8,893 nucleotides of DNA from Planctomycetota bacterium (GCA_021816165.1 JAKAYZ010000044.1:1-8893); one strand, 5' to 3'; positions 1-7,034 are shown, counted from the first letter of the stretch. Program-made: numbers and translations. Notes: generated from the letters alone by a model not told the origin.

Positions 1-149
1 CGGTGGTGCCAGTCCCACGAAAGGGGGCCTCCACCGGTGGGCTTTGCGGGGGCGCCAGATTACGCGCGCCCGAGTTCCGGCGGGAGGGCGGGCAGGTCAA
101 CGCGAGCCGTGCCAACATAAATTTGCCGCGGCGATGGGGGCATTGCCGG
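1..149. other. left-edge noncoding flank downstream of the lyase gene
   Basis: This stretch lies beyond the stop codon of the minus-strand lyase gene and runs to the window edge. An open frame crosses it on the plus strand (from base 3 to about 509), but it continues antisense into the lyase gene and its translation is a low-complexity Gly/Arg-rich string, so it is not taken as a gene. It contains a short perfect palindrome (CCACCGGTGG, 31-40) and most of the first REP-like repeat (113-155). No T-rich terminator was recognised on either strand. Confidence 0.5.
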
Positions 150-155
150 CTACGG
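113..155 (-). repeat. REP-like repeat, copy 1 (GTAG plus hairpin)
   Basis: This 43-bp copy matches 3485-3527 at 40 of 43 positions, in the same orientation. On the minus strand it reads GTAG, then an imperfect hairpin (arms 141-148 and 129-136, 4-nt loop at 137-140), then an AT-rich tail. GTAG followed by an imperfect hairpin is the known layout of REP elements processed by RAYT (Y1-type) transposases. The three differences from copy 2 are at 116 (outside the hairpin), 140 (loop) and 144 (stem). The stem change gives a G-U pair in a plus-strand RNA and an A-C mismatch on the minus strand. The TAG of the tetranucleotide is also the stop codon of the lyase gene. Repeat status is directly visible; the REP assignment is inference. 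Confidence 0.7.
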
Positions 156-3083
156 ACGGGCGGGCGCGGTTGCGGGGGGCGGGGCGGTTCGCGGGCTGAC
201 CGTTACGTCAAAGCCGCCCGCACCTGCGCGAACGCCGTGCAGATCGTTGGCCACAAAGCGGCCCCGTGCCGCTTGCCAAGTCCAGGTGTCGTCGATACCG
301 CCGCTGCCGGTAATGTGGATCGTCGCGCGGTGCGGCCCGTGGGGCGTGAAGGTCAGGTGCAGATCACCGTGCCGCCACGGATCAAACAAGCTCACGAAGC
401 GGACCGCCCGGGTCGGGCCGGTGGTGACCTGAAGCTGGGGCCAGTGCAGCGCCCGGCCGCGGTCATTGGCTGTCGAAACACCGATTTTGGCGTGCACGGC
501 CGCATCTGATAGAAGCTGAAAATCGCAGTAAGCCTTGTGGTTGACCAGGCGATAGCGGCCCTGGCCAGCGTCCACGGGAAGCAGTTTCCGGCCCTGCACC
601 AGCCAGGTAATACGTACCGGCTTGGGGGCGCGGATATCATCGAGCAGCAAAATGTACCCGCCCTTCACCCAGATGAAGTCCCGCCGGTACCGGCTCAGTT
701 GCGCATGGCGCATTGTGTATGAACCGCTGGCCTCCCCTTCGGCCACCACCACATTGCCGGCGTTTTTCCACGCGGTCAACACGGCCATCCGGGTCATGTT
801 GCTGGTGCCCGGCTGGTACCAGAGGTATCCCTGCGGCCGGCCGGGAGGCGCCTGCCCAAGGCCATTGACCAGGATCGTATTGAGCGATGAGGAGAGCTTA
901 CCCGGCTTGATCGCATAACGGTCCGGCTCCGCGAGGTACCGGCCATCCGCAAAAATGGCGAAGCTGTTGGCGTCGGGCTGATCGTGGGCCACGGTGATGT
1001 AAGGCCAGGGGCCGCCCGGCTTCCGGAGGCTCTGGCGATAGGCATTTAGCTCGTAGCCGCCCGGTGGCCCGCACTTGAACATCGCGGCCACGGCGTTGTC
1101 TTGCCAACTGTTACGCACAATGGCCAGGCCTATATCCGGGAAAATCCAGGTGGTCGGCAAATGGTGGTAATCGCCCTGGATATTGGGGTTATCACTGACC
1201 AGCTCAAGCCAGGACATACCCACCGTGGCCCAACTGTGGCCGACGGCCGCCAGGCAAGCCCTAAGCCCGGCGACAATATTGTTCTGATGAAAATGCCCCG
1301 CCACCCACAGGTAAAACGGATACACGCCCGGGCCGTCCGAATCGGAATAGTAAAAGGCCTGCTTGAACCCCGGTGTGGCTTCCTGCATGGCATACATGCC
1401 CAGATGGACAAAGTACGGATTATCGAGCAGTTTGGAGCCGGTGCAATGATCCCAAGCCTGATAAGCCATCGCCAGGCAGCCGGCACTAACGCCATAATCA
1501 GGGCCTTCATGTGTGCTGCCGTCGCGGGGCAGCCACGCCCGCACAAACTGCAGCTGGGCAAGAATTTTGCCCATCAGCCACTGCTGGTCCGGCCGGCCGT
1601 TGTAGGCCGCCAACGCCGCCAGCGTCATACCCCACAGGCGGAACCAGCGGTGGTTGTAGGTGGGCGTTCCCCACCAGTAATAGCCGCCGGGATTCCTCTC
1701 CATGAACCCGCCATAGTACATAGCCCGCGCGTGCTGCCACAGCGCCCGCCGCACAGCTTGGCGCAAGGTTGGCGGCAGATCGTGGTAGAGCCAATCATAG
1801 GCCAGGGCCACGCCGACCATGGTGAAGGATGCGGTCGTATCGCTGTTGAGTTCGCCCTGTTCCCGGAAGGCCAAAAGCCGCTTGATGACGGCGGCATAGC
1901 CCGCGGGCGTGTTCGGGCACACCGGCTCGCCGCCGGTGGTCCAGTTGGCGGTGCCGGCCAGCCATTGGAGATAAGCTTCCGCGATTTTCAGTGAATGCGG
2001 GTTGCCTGTCAGCACGTAATGCAGGGCGATGTCCGGCAACAGCATCAGTCCCGTGCGTTGCCCCCAATCGGGGTCGGTTCGCCGATTGGCGGGAACACCG
2101 GCCTGGCGACACTTGGCAAGCAACTGTTTGCGGTACAAGGCCCCCGCCGCACTTTGGTAAAATGCCCGCAATGGTGAGATCTGGGCCGCCGAGAAAAGCA
2201 AACGCGGATGTTCGCGCACGGGGATGATGAACTTCACCGGGACGCCCGTGGCCCGCGGGTCTGCTGCGGGCATGATCCGCGGTGGCGGTGGCGGCGAAAT
2301 GGGATGAACCAGCATCGGGCCGCCCAGATGGACCCGAATATTTCCCGCCCACAGGGTTTGCGAGCGTCCCGCCGGTTTATCCCCGATGAGTACGATGCCC
2401 GCAAAGCCGTCCACCTTGCTGGCGTTCCAATTGAAACGCCGGACCCCGCGGTTGATGTCTACGCCGTTGTGGAAAATCTGCAGGCCCTTGTGCGGGTCGA
2501 AGTCGAAAACCCAGTGCTGCCAGCCCTTTTTCCTCCGAATACCGAGGTAGGTGACCTTGTACCAGGGTTGCTGCCGCTTCTGCGGGTTGTACTCGGCCAG
2601 GGCGTAAGTGGTCTTGCCGGCCAGATACGGGGCATAGATATCCCCCACCGTCAGCAACAACCCACTCCTGGTGATCACGCCCCATTGCGGGCCGCTGCGG
2701 TAGGCGCGCGCATGAACCGGGGCAGCACCATTATCATAAATCCAAAAGCTGACCTGGCCCGAACCATCCACGTGACGGAACAGCATCGTTGCGCTGGCTC
2801 CCGGAGCCACACGGATGGATCCGCCATGGGCGATCCGTGACCGGGCCGCGTCGATGGAGACATGCCCTTTGACCTGCCAGCCGTGCAACCCCGCGGCAGA
2901 ATCGAATCGCCACGTACTGCCGGACCTTGGCACCGCCGGCCGCCCCAAGCCCACGAAGGCCAGCACCGCCGCTGCGGCGAAAACCCAAATCAGGAGGTGG
3001 CTGGTTTTGTGCCGCCGCGTTTGGCCCCGATGACTGCGGCAGCAACCAGTTGCAGCCGCGTCTGAATACCACCGGCTTTGCAT
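150..3083 (-). CDS. membrane-anchored heparinase II/III-like (polysaccharide lyase-type) protein
   Basis: This is probably an envelope enzyme that cleaves uronic-acid-containing polysaccharide by beta-elimination; the substrate cannot be read from sequence. From the chosen start it has 977 residues. A basic stretch (RRHK, about 23-26) precedes a hydrophobic segment (about 30-47), consistent with an uncleaved signal anchor or a signal peptide. Next comes a beta-rich domain (about 55-265) resembling a carbohydrate-binding or jelly-roll module, and a Pro-rich linker. The lyase part opens with HPRLLFSAAQI (about 290-300), which resembles the start of heparinase II/III-like helical domains. TYNHRW (about 478) and DGSTHEGPDYG (about 517-527) supply Asn, His, Glu and Tyr at places typical of catalytic residues in this superfamily. 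VAHDQPDANSF (about 700) lies in the C-terminal beta-sandwich domain and supplies the expected His. The start at 3083 is chosen because AAAAGGAG (3089-3096) ends 5 nt upstream; ATG 3086 is nearly as likely and ATG 3125 less so. It is transcribed alone, divergently from lysS. The tail is Pro/Ala-rich. Family is confident, exact PL family is not. Confidence 0.88.
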   Translation of the reverse strand: MQSRWYSDAAATGCCRSHRGQTRRHKTSHLLIWVFAAAAVLAFVGLGRPAVPRSGSTWRFDSAAGLHGWQVKGHVSIDAARSRIAHGGSIRVAPGASATMLFRHVDGSGQVSFWIYDNGAAPVHARAYRSGPQWGVITRSGLLLTVGDIYAPYLAGKTTYALAEYNPQKRQQPWYKVTYLGIRRKKGWQHWVFDFDPHKGLQIFHNGVDINRGVRRFNWNASKVDGFAGIVLIGDKPAGRSQTLWAGNIRVHLGGPMLVHPISPPPPPRIMPAADPRATGVPVKFIIPVREHPRLLFSAAQISPLRAFYQSAAGALYRKQLLAKCRQAGVPANRRTDPDWGQRTGLMLLPDIALHYVLTGNPHSLKIAEAYLQWLAGTANWTTGGEPVCPNTPAGYAAVIKRLLAFREQGELNSDTTASFTMVGVALAYDWLYHDLPPTLRQAVRRALWQHARAMYYGGFMERNPGGYYWWGTPTYNHRWFRLWGMTLAALAAYNGRPDQQWLMGKILAQLQFVRAWLPRDGSTHEGPDYGVSAGCLAMAYQAWDHCTGSKLLDNPYFVHLGMYAMQEATPGFKQAFYYSDSDGPGVYPFYLWVAGHFHQNNIVAGLRACLAAVGHSWATVGMSWLELVSDNPNIQGDYHHLPTTWIFPDIGLAIVRNSWQDNAVAAMFKCGPPGGYELNAYRQSLRKPGGPWPYITVAHDQPDANSFAIFADGRYLAEPDRYAIKPGKLSSSLNTILVNGLGQAPPGRPQGYLWYQPGTSNMTRMAVLTAWKNAGNVVVAEGEASGSYTMRHAQLSRYRRDFIWVKGGYILLLDDIRAPKPVRITWLVQGRKLLPVDAGQGRYRLVNHKAYCDFQLLSDAAVHAKIGVSTANDRGRALHWPQLQVTTGPTRAVRFVSLFDPWRHGDLHLTFTPHGPHRATIHITGSGGIDDTWTWQAARGRFVANDLHGVRAGAGGFDVTVSPRTAPPPATAPARP

Positions 3084-3088
3084 CATTA

Positions 3089-3096
3089 CTCCTTTT
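3089..3096 (-). promoter_or_regulatory. Shine-Dalgarno sequence of the lyase gene
   Basis: AAAAGGAG on the minus strand, followed by TA and a tandem ATGATG. The spacing is 2 nt to the first ATG (3086) and 5 nt to the second (3083), which favours the second. This is the only strong ribosome binding site in the window; the rightward genes have weak or distant ones. Confidence 0.75.
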
Positions 3097-3440
3097 AACC
3101 TGGGATATCCGGCACCGAAAATCATCTGGCCCTATTTTCCTGGTCGCTGGGCCAGGGCAATTCTCAACAGCCGCATGTCAACTGCCCCACGGCGCCAGGC
3201 CAAAGCAGCGCAGGTTGTCCATATGCGGGCCGAAGGTCAACGCGGGCACGTGTCCGTTCCGGTAGCGCCGACGACTTCATACCAATGGCCGACCGGGACG
3301 CCGTGATGTGGGAACGCTGCAAGAACATCATCCACCCGCCGAGGCCGCGAATCAGGACTGGTCCGCAGCGTTAGGTAACACTTTGAATTGTATCGCCGGG
3401 GGCAACGGGATGCGAACCGGTATGCGGCTTTACGGATAAC

Positions 3441-3457
3441 GGGCCGCCGGGCGGCCC
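3441..3457. repeat. GC-rich palindrome next to the REP-like repeat
   Basis: The arms GGGCCGCC (3441-3448) and GGCGGCCC (3450-3457) are perfectly complementary around a single central base and can fold as a 6-bp stem with a 5-nt loop. On the minus strand it is preceded by TTAGCCGG, close to the TAGCCGG at the same place in the REP-like repeat 28 bp away. It could therefore be a degenerate REP relative or a second hairpin of a composite element. No T-tract follows on either strand, so it is not an obvious terminator. Confidence 0.4.
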
Positions 3458-3484
3458 GGCTAAACACGGCTGCGGGCAAAGCGT

Positions 3485-3527
3485 CAATATAAATTTGCCG
3501 CGGCGATGGGGACATCGCCGGCTACGG
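3485..3527 (-). repeat. REP-like repeat, copy 2 (GTAG plus hairpin)
   Basis: This is the better-preserved copy of the 43-bp repeat. On the minus strand GTAG is followed by a hairpin with perfect 8-bp arms (3513-3520 with 3501-3508) around a 4-nt loop (3509-3512). An additional outer GCCG/CGGC pairing spans the tetranucleotide. The tail, CAAATTTATATTG on the minus strand, is AT-rich. It lies 28 bp upstream of the candidate lysS promoter and in the same orientation as copy 1, so the two copies bracket the lyase gene as direct repeats. No transposase gene lies nearby, as expected for a non-autonomous element mobilised in trans. Confidence 0.72.
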
Positions 3528-3555
3528 CGCGGGCTAAGGCGGGCACGGGGCGCGG

Positions 3556-3584
3556 TTTTCAGCGGGCGGGGGAACGGCTACAAT
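3556..3584 (+). promoter_or_regulatory. candidate sigma-70-type promoter for the lysS operon
   Basis: TTTTCA (3556-3561, 4 of 6 to the -35 consensus) is separated by exactly 17 bp from TACAAT (3579-3584, 5 of 6 to the -10 consensus). Transcription would begin near 3591 and leave a leader of about 93 nt before the lysS ATG. The position just downstream of the REP-like repeat and the correct spacing support it. It remains a motif match without experimental support. Confidence 0.5.
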
Positions 3585-3633
3585 GCACAATCCTGAAGCG
3601 GTCAGGGGGCCGGCAGGCGGCGTGGGCGGTGAG

Positions 3634-3648
3634 GCCGCCAAGGGCGGC
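3634..3648 (+). other. hairpin in the lysS leader
   Basis: GCCGCC (3634-3639) and GGCGGC (3643-3648) pair around a 3-nt loop, about 35 nt before the lysS start codon. An earlier GGCGG run in the leader could compete for the left arm, allowing alternative folds. No T-run follows and no T-box or lysine-riboswitch motif was recognised, so any regulatory role is speculative. Confidence 0.3.
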
Positions 3649-3683
3649 TGGCAGAATACGTAGAAGGGTAACACACAACCAAC

Positions 3684-6600
3684 ATGCAGGATAACCCGCA
3701 ATATCAGGATCGTCTGGCCCGGCTGGCCCGCTGGTGCGCCTTGGGCGCAGAGCCATTCGGGGGGCGGCTTGATGATCTATCTTCGATCGATCAGGCCCGG
3801 CAATTGCACCTGGCGGATACGCCCCATGACGGCGGTTCGGCGGTCAAGGTGGCGGGCCGCATTGTACTGCTCCGGGACATCGGCAAACTCATTTTCATCA
3901 CCATTGCGGATTGGACGGGGCGCATTCAAATTGGCGCCGCCAAGCAAAGTCTGGGGGTGGATTGGGATAAGGCTAAATTGCTTGAATTGGGGGATATAGC
4001 CTGGTTTTCGGGCAAAGTTGGCCATACCAAAACGGGCGAAATTACGGTGTGGGCGGATGGGCTGGGCATAGCCGCCAAGGCCCTGCTGCCGCCGCCGGAA
4101 AAATTCCACGGCCTGGCTGATACGGAATTGCGGTACCGCCAGCGGTACGTGGACCTTTTCGCCAATGCCGATTCGCTGGAGGTATTTCTGCTGCGGTCGC
4201 GGGTGGTGCGGGAAATCCGGGATTTTCTCCATGAACGGAATTTTGTGGAAGTCGAAACCCCCATGATGCAATCCCTGGCCGGTGGCGCAGCGGCCCGGCC
4301 TTTTGTAACGCATCACAATGCCCTGGATATTGATTTGTATCTGCGCATCAGCCCGGAATTGTATCTGAAGCGCCTGTTGGTGGGCGGCATGGAGCGGGTG
4401 TTTGAAATCAACCGTAATTTTCGCAATGAAGGCATTGATACGCGGCACAATCCCGAATTTACCATGCTGGAACTGTATCAGGCGTACAGCGATTTAGCGG
4501 GGATGATGGAACTTACGCAAGCCATGATCGTGGCCTTGGCCACGATGTGCCGCAAAAACGCCGGCCCGGCGGATGGACCCACGGAATCGGCGCCGCGGCT
4601 GACCCTGCAATTTGGTGATCGGCTGATTGATTATACGCCGCCGTTTGAGCGGCTCAGCTATCAGGAACTGCTGCAGCGCCACGCGGGTGTGAACATGGCG
4701 GATGCGGCAGGCGTAAAAGAGGCGGCGGCTCGGCATGGCGTAGCGGATATTGCGGGGAAAGCCCACGATGTTCTGGTGGGTGAACTATTCGAGCGGGTGG
4801 TGGAACCGGCCATTGCGGGGATGGATCGGCCGGTGTTTGTATACGATTATCCGGCGGGCCTTTGTCCCCTGACCCGGCGCAAACCGGGTGCGGAAACCAT
4901 TGCGGAGCGCTTTGAGCTATACGTAGCTGGAATGGAACTGGCCAACGCCTATACCGAGCTGAATGATCCGCTGGTGCAGGAACAGACGTTTACGCAGCAG
5001 TTGGCCGGCCAGAAACTTGAGGATTCCATGGCCCGCATGGATGACGATTTTATAGCGGCCCTGGCCCACGGCATGCCGCCGGCGGGCGGGCTGGGCATCG
5101 GCATCGACCGGCTGGTGATGCTGCTGGCCAACCGCACCAGCATCCGCGATGTGGTGCTTTTTCCCCTGTTAAGGTCCGAACCTCGCGATCCTGCGCACGA
5201 TCTAGAAGGCCTGAAGAAAAAGCCGGGCGGGTATTTTTTGGGGCCACATTGCCCCTGCCCGCCAGCCGCAATCCGGCTCCTTTCGCCTGACCACCCGGAT
5301 ATGATGTATACCCTGTTTTTATGTCTGCGCTACCTTACCCGCAAAAAGATTGTGGTTTTTCCAATTCTGGCCGTGTGGCTGTGTGTGATGATGTTGATTA
5401 TTGTCAACAGCATTATGACGGGGTTTGTCAACCGCGTGCGCAGCGCCGGCCGCGGCCTGATGGGGGATGTGGTGATTCAAAGCCGCAGTGCCGCCGGTTT
5501 TCCATATTACGCCCAGATACAAAAGCGCATCAATCGTTTGCCGGCGGTGGCGAGCAGCACGCCCGTGGTCAATGCGTACGGATTGTTTAATTTACCCAAT
5601 TTTCAGACCAGCATGGGCGTGGAAATAGTGGGCATTGATCCTGCCACACAATCAGAGGTCAGTCACTTCGGCGATGATCTTTTCTGGCAACATGCGGCTC
5701 CTCTCCAAACGGTGGCCGATATGGCCAAGGCCCCATTCCCGGCCAGCCGCCAGGCACTGCTGACCTACGCCCAGGCGCGGCTGAAAAAGGCCATCAACCG
5801 GGAGGAAAAGCTGCGTAAAAAGCTTCTGGCCCTGCCGGCGATAACACCCGCCACGTGGTTTGCCGCCATTCGCCACCATTGGCAGGTGATCACCCGCGAG
5901 GACTGGGAAAATGCCAACTATGCTGTGGACCGCAGCTTCCGGGATTTGGGTTTTCTGCGGCGTTTGCCGGCCCACAGCACCTTCGCCTCGGATGCGGCCC
6001 TGCGCCAGGCCCTGGTACCGGCGACGGTGACCTTCAAACCACCGCCACAAGCCCAGCAACGTTACGCTTCGCCTGCGGATGAACCGGCCAACGGCTGTAT
6101 CATTGGCGTGGATCTGGGTTTGTATCAAAAGGACCGCTTTGGCCATTACCACCGGCCAGCGGATGTGCGGTTTTCGCCGGCGATTTTGACCGTTGTGCCG
6201 GTGACGCTGCGGTCCACGCTGGCCATGCCGCAAAGCCGGCGTTTTCAAATTGTTGATGATTGCCGCACGCGCGTATTTACCGCGGATTCGTCGCAGGTTT
6301 ATGCACCGTTCCACGTGGTGCAGAAAATGGCTTTCATGCAGCGGCAGGACCTGCTGGGTGGGGGTATGCGTCCGGCACGGTGCAGCCAGATACAAATTCG
6401 GGTGCATGGTGATTCCAGCCACGCGGCCGTGGTTGCGGCGCGGGCAGCCATAGCCGCGGTGGTGCGTAAATACGCGCGCAAGCACCCGCGGCTTCAGGAT
6501 GCGGGCCTGCAAATTCAAACCTGGGATCAGGTGCAGGCTCAATATATCCGCGCGGTGGATAACGAGCGCGATTTGATCACTTTTTTGCTGGGTCTGATGA

Positions 6601-7010
6601 GCATGGTGGTGGTGGTGGTGATCTTCCTGATTTTCTTTATGATCGTGCGGGACAAAACCCGTGACATCGGTATCATCAAGGCCATTGGTGGCAGCGAGGT
6701 GGGGGTGGGCACCATTTTTCTGCTGTATGGCCTGCTGATTAGCGCCGCCGGGGCCTTGCCGGGGATGTTGGCGGGCGTGGAATTTGTGCGGCATGATAAT
6801 TACATCCACGATCATATTTTGTGGCGTTATTTTGGCATTTCCATATGGAACCGGAAGATTTATATTTTTTCGCGCATTCCAGATCAGGTGGATATGCACG
6901 CGGTGACAGCCATTGTGGCGCTGGCGATTCTGGCCGGGCTGGTGGGCGCGTTTATTCCCGCTCTCATCGCTTCGCTTCAAGATCCGGTGGAAGCCCTGCG
7001 TTACGAGTAA
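3684..7010 (+). CDS. lysS: lysyl-tRNA synthetase fused in frame to a LolC/LolE-type permease
   Basis: Residues 1-500 are a complete class II lysyl-tRNA synthetase, which uses ATP to attach lysine to tRNA-Lys in the cytoplasm. An OB-fold anticodon-binding domain lies at about 55-150. Motif 1 is around VETPMM (190-195), motif 2 is NRNFRNEG plus HNPEFTMLE (243-262), and motif 3 is GIGIDRL (471-477). ELNDP and the terminal FPLLR (493-497) are also family hallmarks. Bacterial LysRS normally stops just after this point. Here the frame stays open through a linker of about 40 residues (500-539) with no known domain, and continues as a whole ABC permease from M540/M541 to 1108. The start is firm: an in-frame TAA lies at 3669-3671 and no other ATG is available, although the AGAAGGG at 3662-3668 is 15 nt away. 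Either this is a true two-function protein tethering LysRS to the inner membrane, or the lysS stop was lost through mutation or sequence error and the permease is normally separate. Both halves look intact. Confidence 0.9.
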   Translation: MQDNPQYQDRLARLARWCALGAEPFGGRLDDLSSIDQARQLHLADTPHDGGSAVKVAGRIVLLRDIGKLIFITIADWTGRIQIGAAKQSLGVDWDKAKLLELGDIAWFSGKVGHTKTGEITVWADGLGIAAKALLPPPEKFHGLADTELRYRQRYVDLFANADSLEVFLLRSRVVREIRDFLHERNFVEVETPMMQSLAGGAAARPFVTHHNALDIDLYLRISPELYLKRLLVGGMERVFEINRNFRNEGIDTRHNPEFTMLELYQAYSDLAGMMELTQAMIVALATMCRKNAGPADGPTESAPRLTLQFGDRLIDYTPPFERLSYQELLQRHAGVNMADAAGVKEAAARHGVADIAGKAHDVLVGELFERVVEPAIAGMDRPVFVYDYPAGLCPLTRRKPGAETIAERFELYVAGMELANAYTELNDPLVQEQTFTQQLAGQKLEDSMARMDDDFIAALAHGMPPAGGLGIGIDRLVMLLANRTSIRDVVLFPLLRSEPRDPAHDLEGLKKKPGGYFLGPHCPCPPAAIRLLSPDHPDMMYTLFLCLRYLTRKKIVVFPILAVWLCVMMLIIVNSIMTGFVNRVRSAGRGLMGDVVIQSRSAAGFPYYAQIQKRINRLPAVASSTPVVNAYGLFNLPNFQTSMGVEIVGIDPATQSEVSHFGDDLFWQHAAPLQTVADMAKAPFPASRQALLTYAQARLKKAINREEKLRKKLLALPAITPATWFAAIRHHWQVITREDWENANYAVDRSFRDLGFLRRLPAHSTFASDAALRQALVPATVTFKPPPQAQQRYASPADEPANGCIIGVDLGLYQKDRFGHYHRPADVRFSPAILTVVPVTLRSTLAMPQSRRFQIVDDCRTRVFTADSSQVYAPFHVVQKMAFMQRQDLLGGGMRPARCSQIQIRVHGDSSHAAVVAARAAIAAVVRKYARKHPRLQDAGLQIQTWDQVQAQYIRAVDNERDLITFLLGLMSMVVVVVIFLIFFMIVRDKTRDIGIIKAIGGSEVGVGTIFLLYGLLISAAGALPGMLAGVEFVRHDNYIHDHILWRYFGISIWNRKIYIFSRIPDQVDMHAVTAIVALAILAGLVGAFIPALIASLQDPVEALRYE
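5225..5278 (+). other. structured LysRS-permease junction
   Basis: The DNA encoding the linker looks like an intergenic spacer. GGCGGG (5226-5231) pairs with CCCGCC (5258-5263), enclosing a second stem GGGGC/GCCCC (5240-5244 with 5251-5255), with a six-T run between the left arms. AGCCG/CGGCT (5264-5268 with 5274-5278) follows at once. Other frames contain stops nearby (TAA near the FPLLR codons, then TAG and TGA near 5202-5214), so a single-base shift here would separate the two genes. The folds are visible by eye; stability was not computed. Confidence 0.4.
5301..7010 (+). other. LolC/LolE (FtsX-family) permease portion of the fusion
   Basis: This region alone would make a complete permease of 570 residues from the ATG ATG pair at 5301/5304. 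TM1 is about fusion residues 556-576, followed by a large periplasmic domain (about 577-965). TM2 is about 966-988, TM3 1003-1028 and TM4 1073-1097. RDIGIIKAIGG after TM2 and the final DPVEALRYE are typical of the LolC/LolE/MacB FtsX-like domain. The partner ATPase is encoded directly downstream, so the pair probably extracts lipoproteins from the inner membrane or drives a MacB-like exporter. The periplasmic part is much larger than in E. coli LolC/LolE (about 400 residues in total) and includes a basic helical stretch (about 692-718). No Shine-Dalgarno sequence precedes 5301, so independent initiation is uncertain. Five tandem GTG codons (6606-6620) encode a Val run in TM2. Confidence 0.82.
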
Positions 7011-7034
7011 AAGGATGGCCGCGAGCCGGCGTTT

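Larger units (their letters stand above)
3097..3555. other. divergent intergenic region without a recognised gene
   Basis: This is most of the roughly 600 bp between the lyase gene and lysS. Short open frames cross it, for example 92 codons on the minus strand at 3237-3515. That frame begins inside the REP-like repeat, lacks a ribosome binding site and has an Arg/Ala-rich translation resembling no family I know, so it is not called. A perfect TTGACA stands on the minus strand at 3176-3181, but no good -10 box follows at the right distance. Positive content is the palindrome at 3441-3457 and the second REP-like repeat. No tRNA or other RNA gene was found. Confidence 0.5.

Noticed and set aside
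31..40. Palindrome CCACCGGTGG as a terminator or operator
   Set aside because: Too short, no T-tract, and no gene context beyond the window edge to support a function.
1101..1994. 297-codon open frame on the plus strand
   Set aside because: It lies entirely antisense to the heparinase-like gene, whose motifs continue through this stretch; no family resemblance and no ribosome binding site.
3176..3181. Perfect TTGACA on the minus strand as a promoter for the lyase gene
   Set aside because: No acceptable -10 hexamer lies 16-18 bp downstream (the position reads GCCCTG), so a promoter call is not supported.
3380..3440. Possible tRNA T-loop (GGTTCGCATCC on the minus strand)
   Set aside because: The flanking bases do not form a 5-bp T-stem and no acceptor, D or anticodon arms could be found around it.
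3237..3515. 92-codon open frame on the minus strand between the divergent genes
   Set aside because: It begins inside the REP-like repeat, lacks a Shine-Dalgarno sequence and has an Arg-rich translation consistent with noncoding GC-rich DNA.
6606..6620. Tandem GTG repeat as a microsatellite or phase-variation tract
   Set aside because: Five in-frame Val codons inside a membrane helix; copy changes would keep the frame, so it is more simply a codon run for a hydrophobic segment.
5652..6980. 442-codon open frame on the minus strand
   Set aside because: It is antisense to the permease. Its translation is rich in His, Gln, Arg and Asn, a shadow of the Val/Ala/Trp codons on the other strand, and has no domain or membrane logic.
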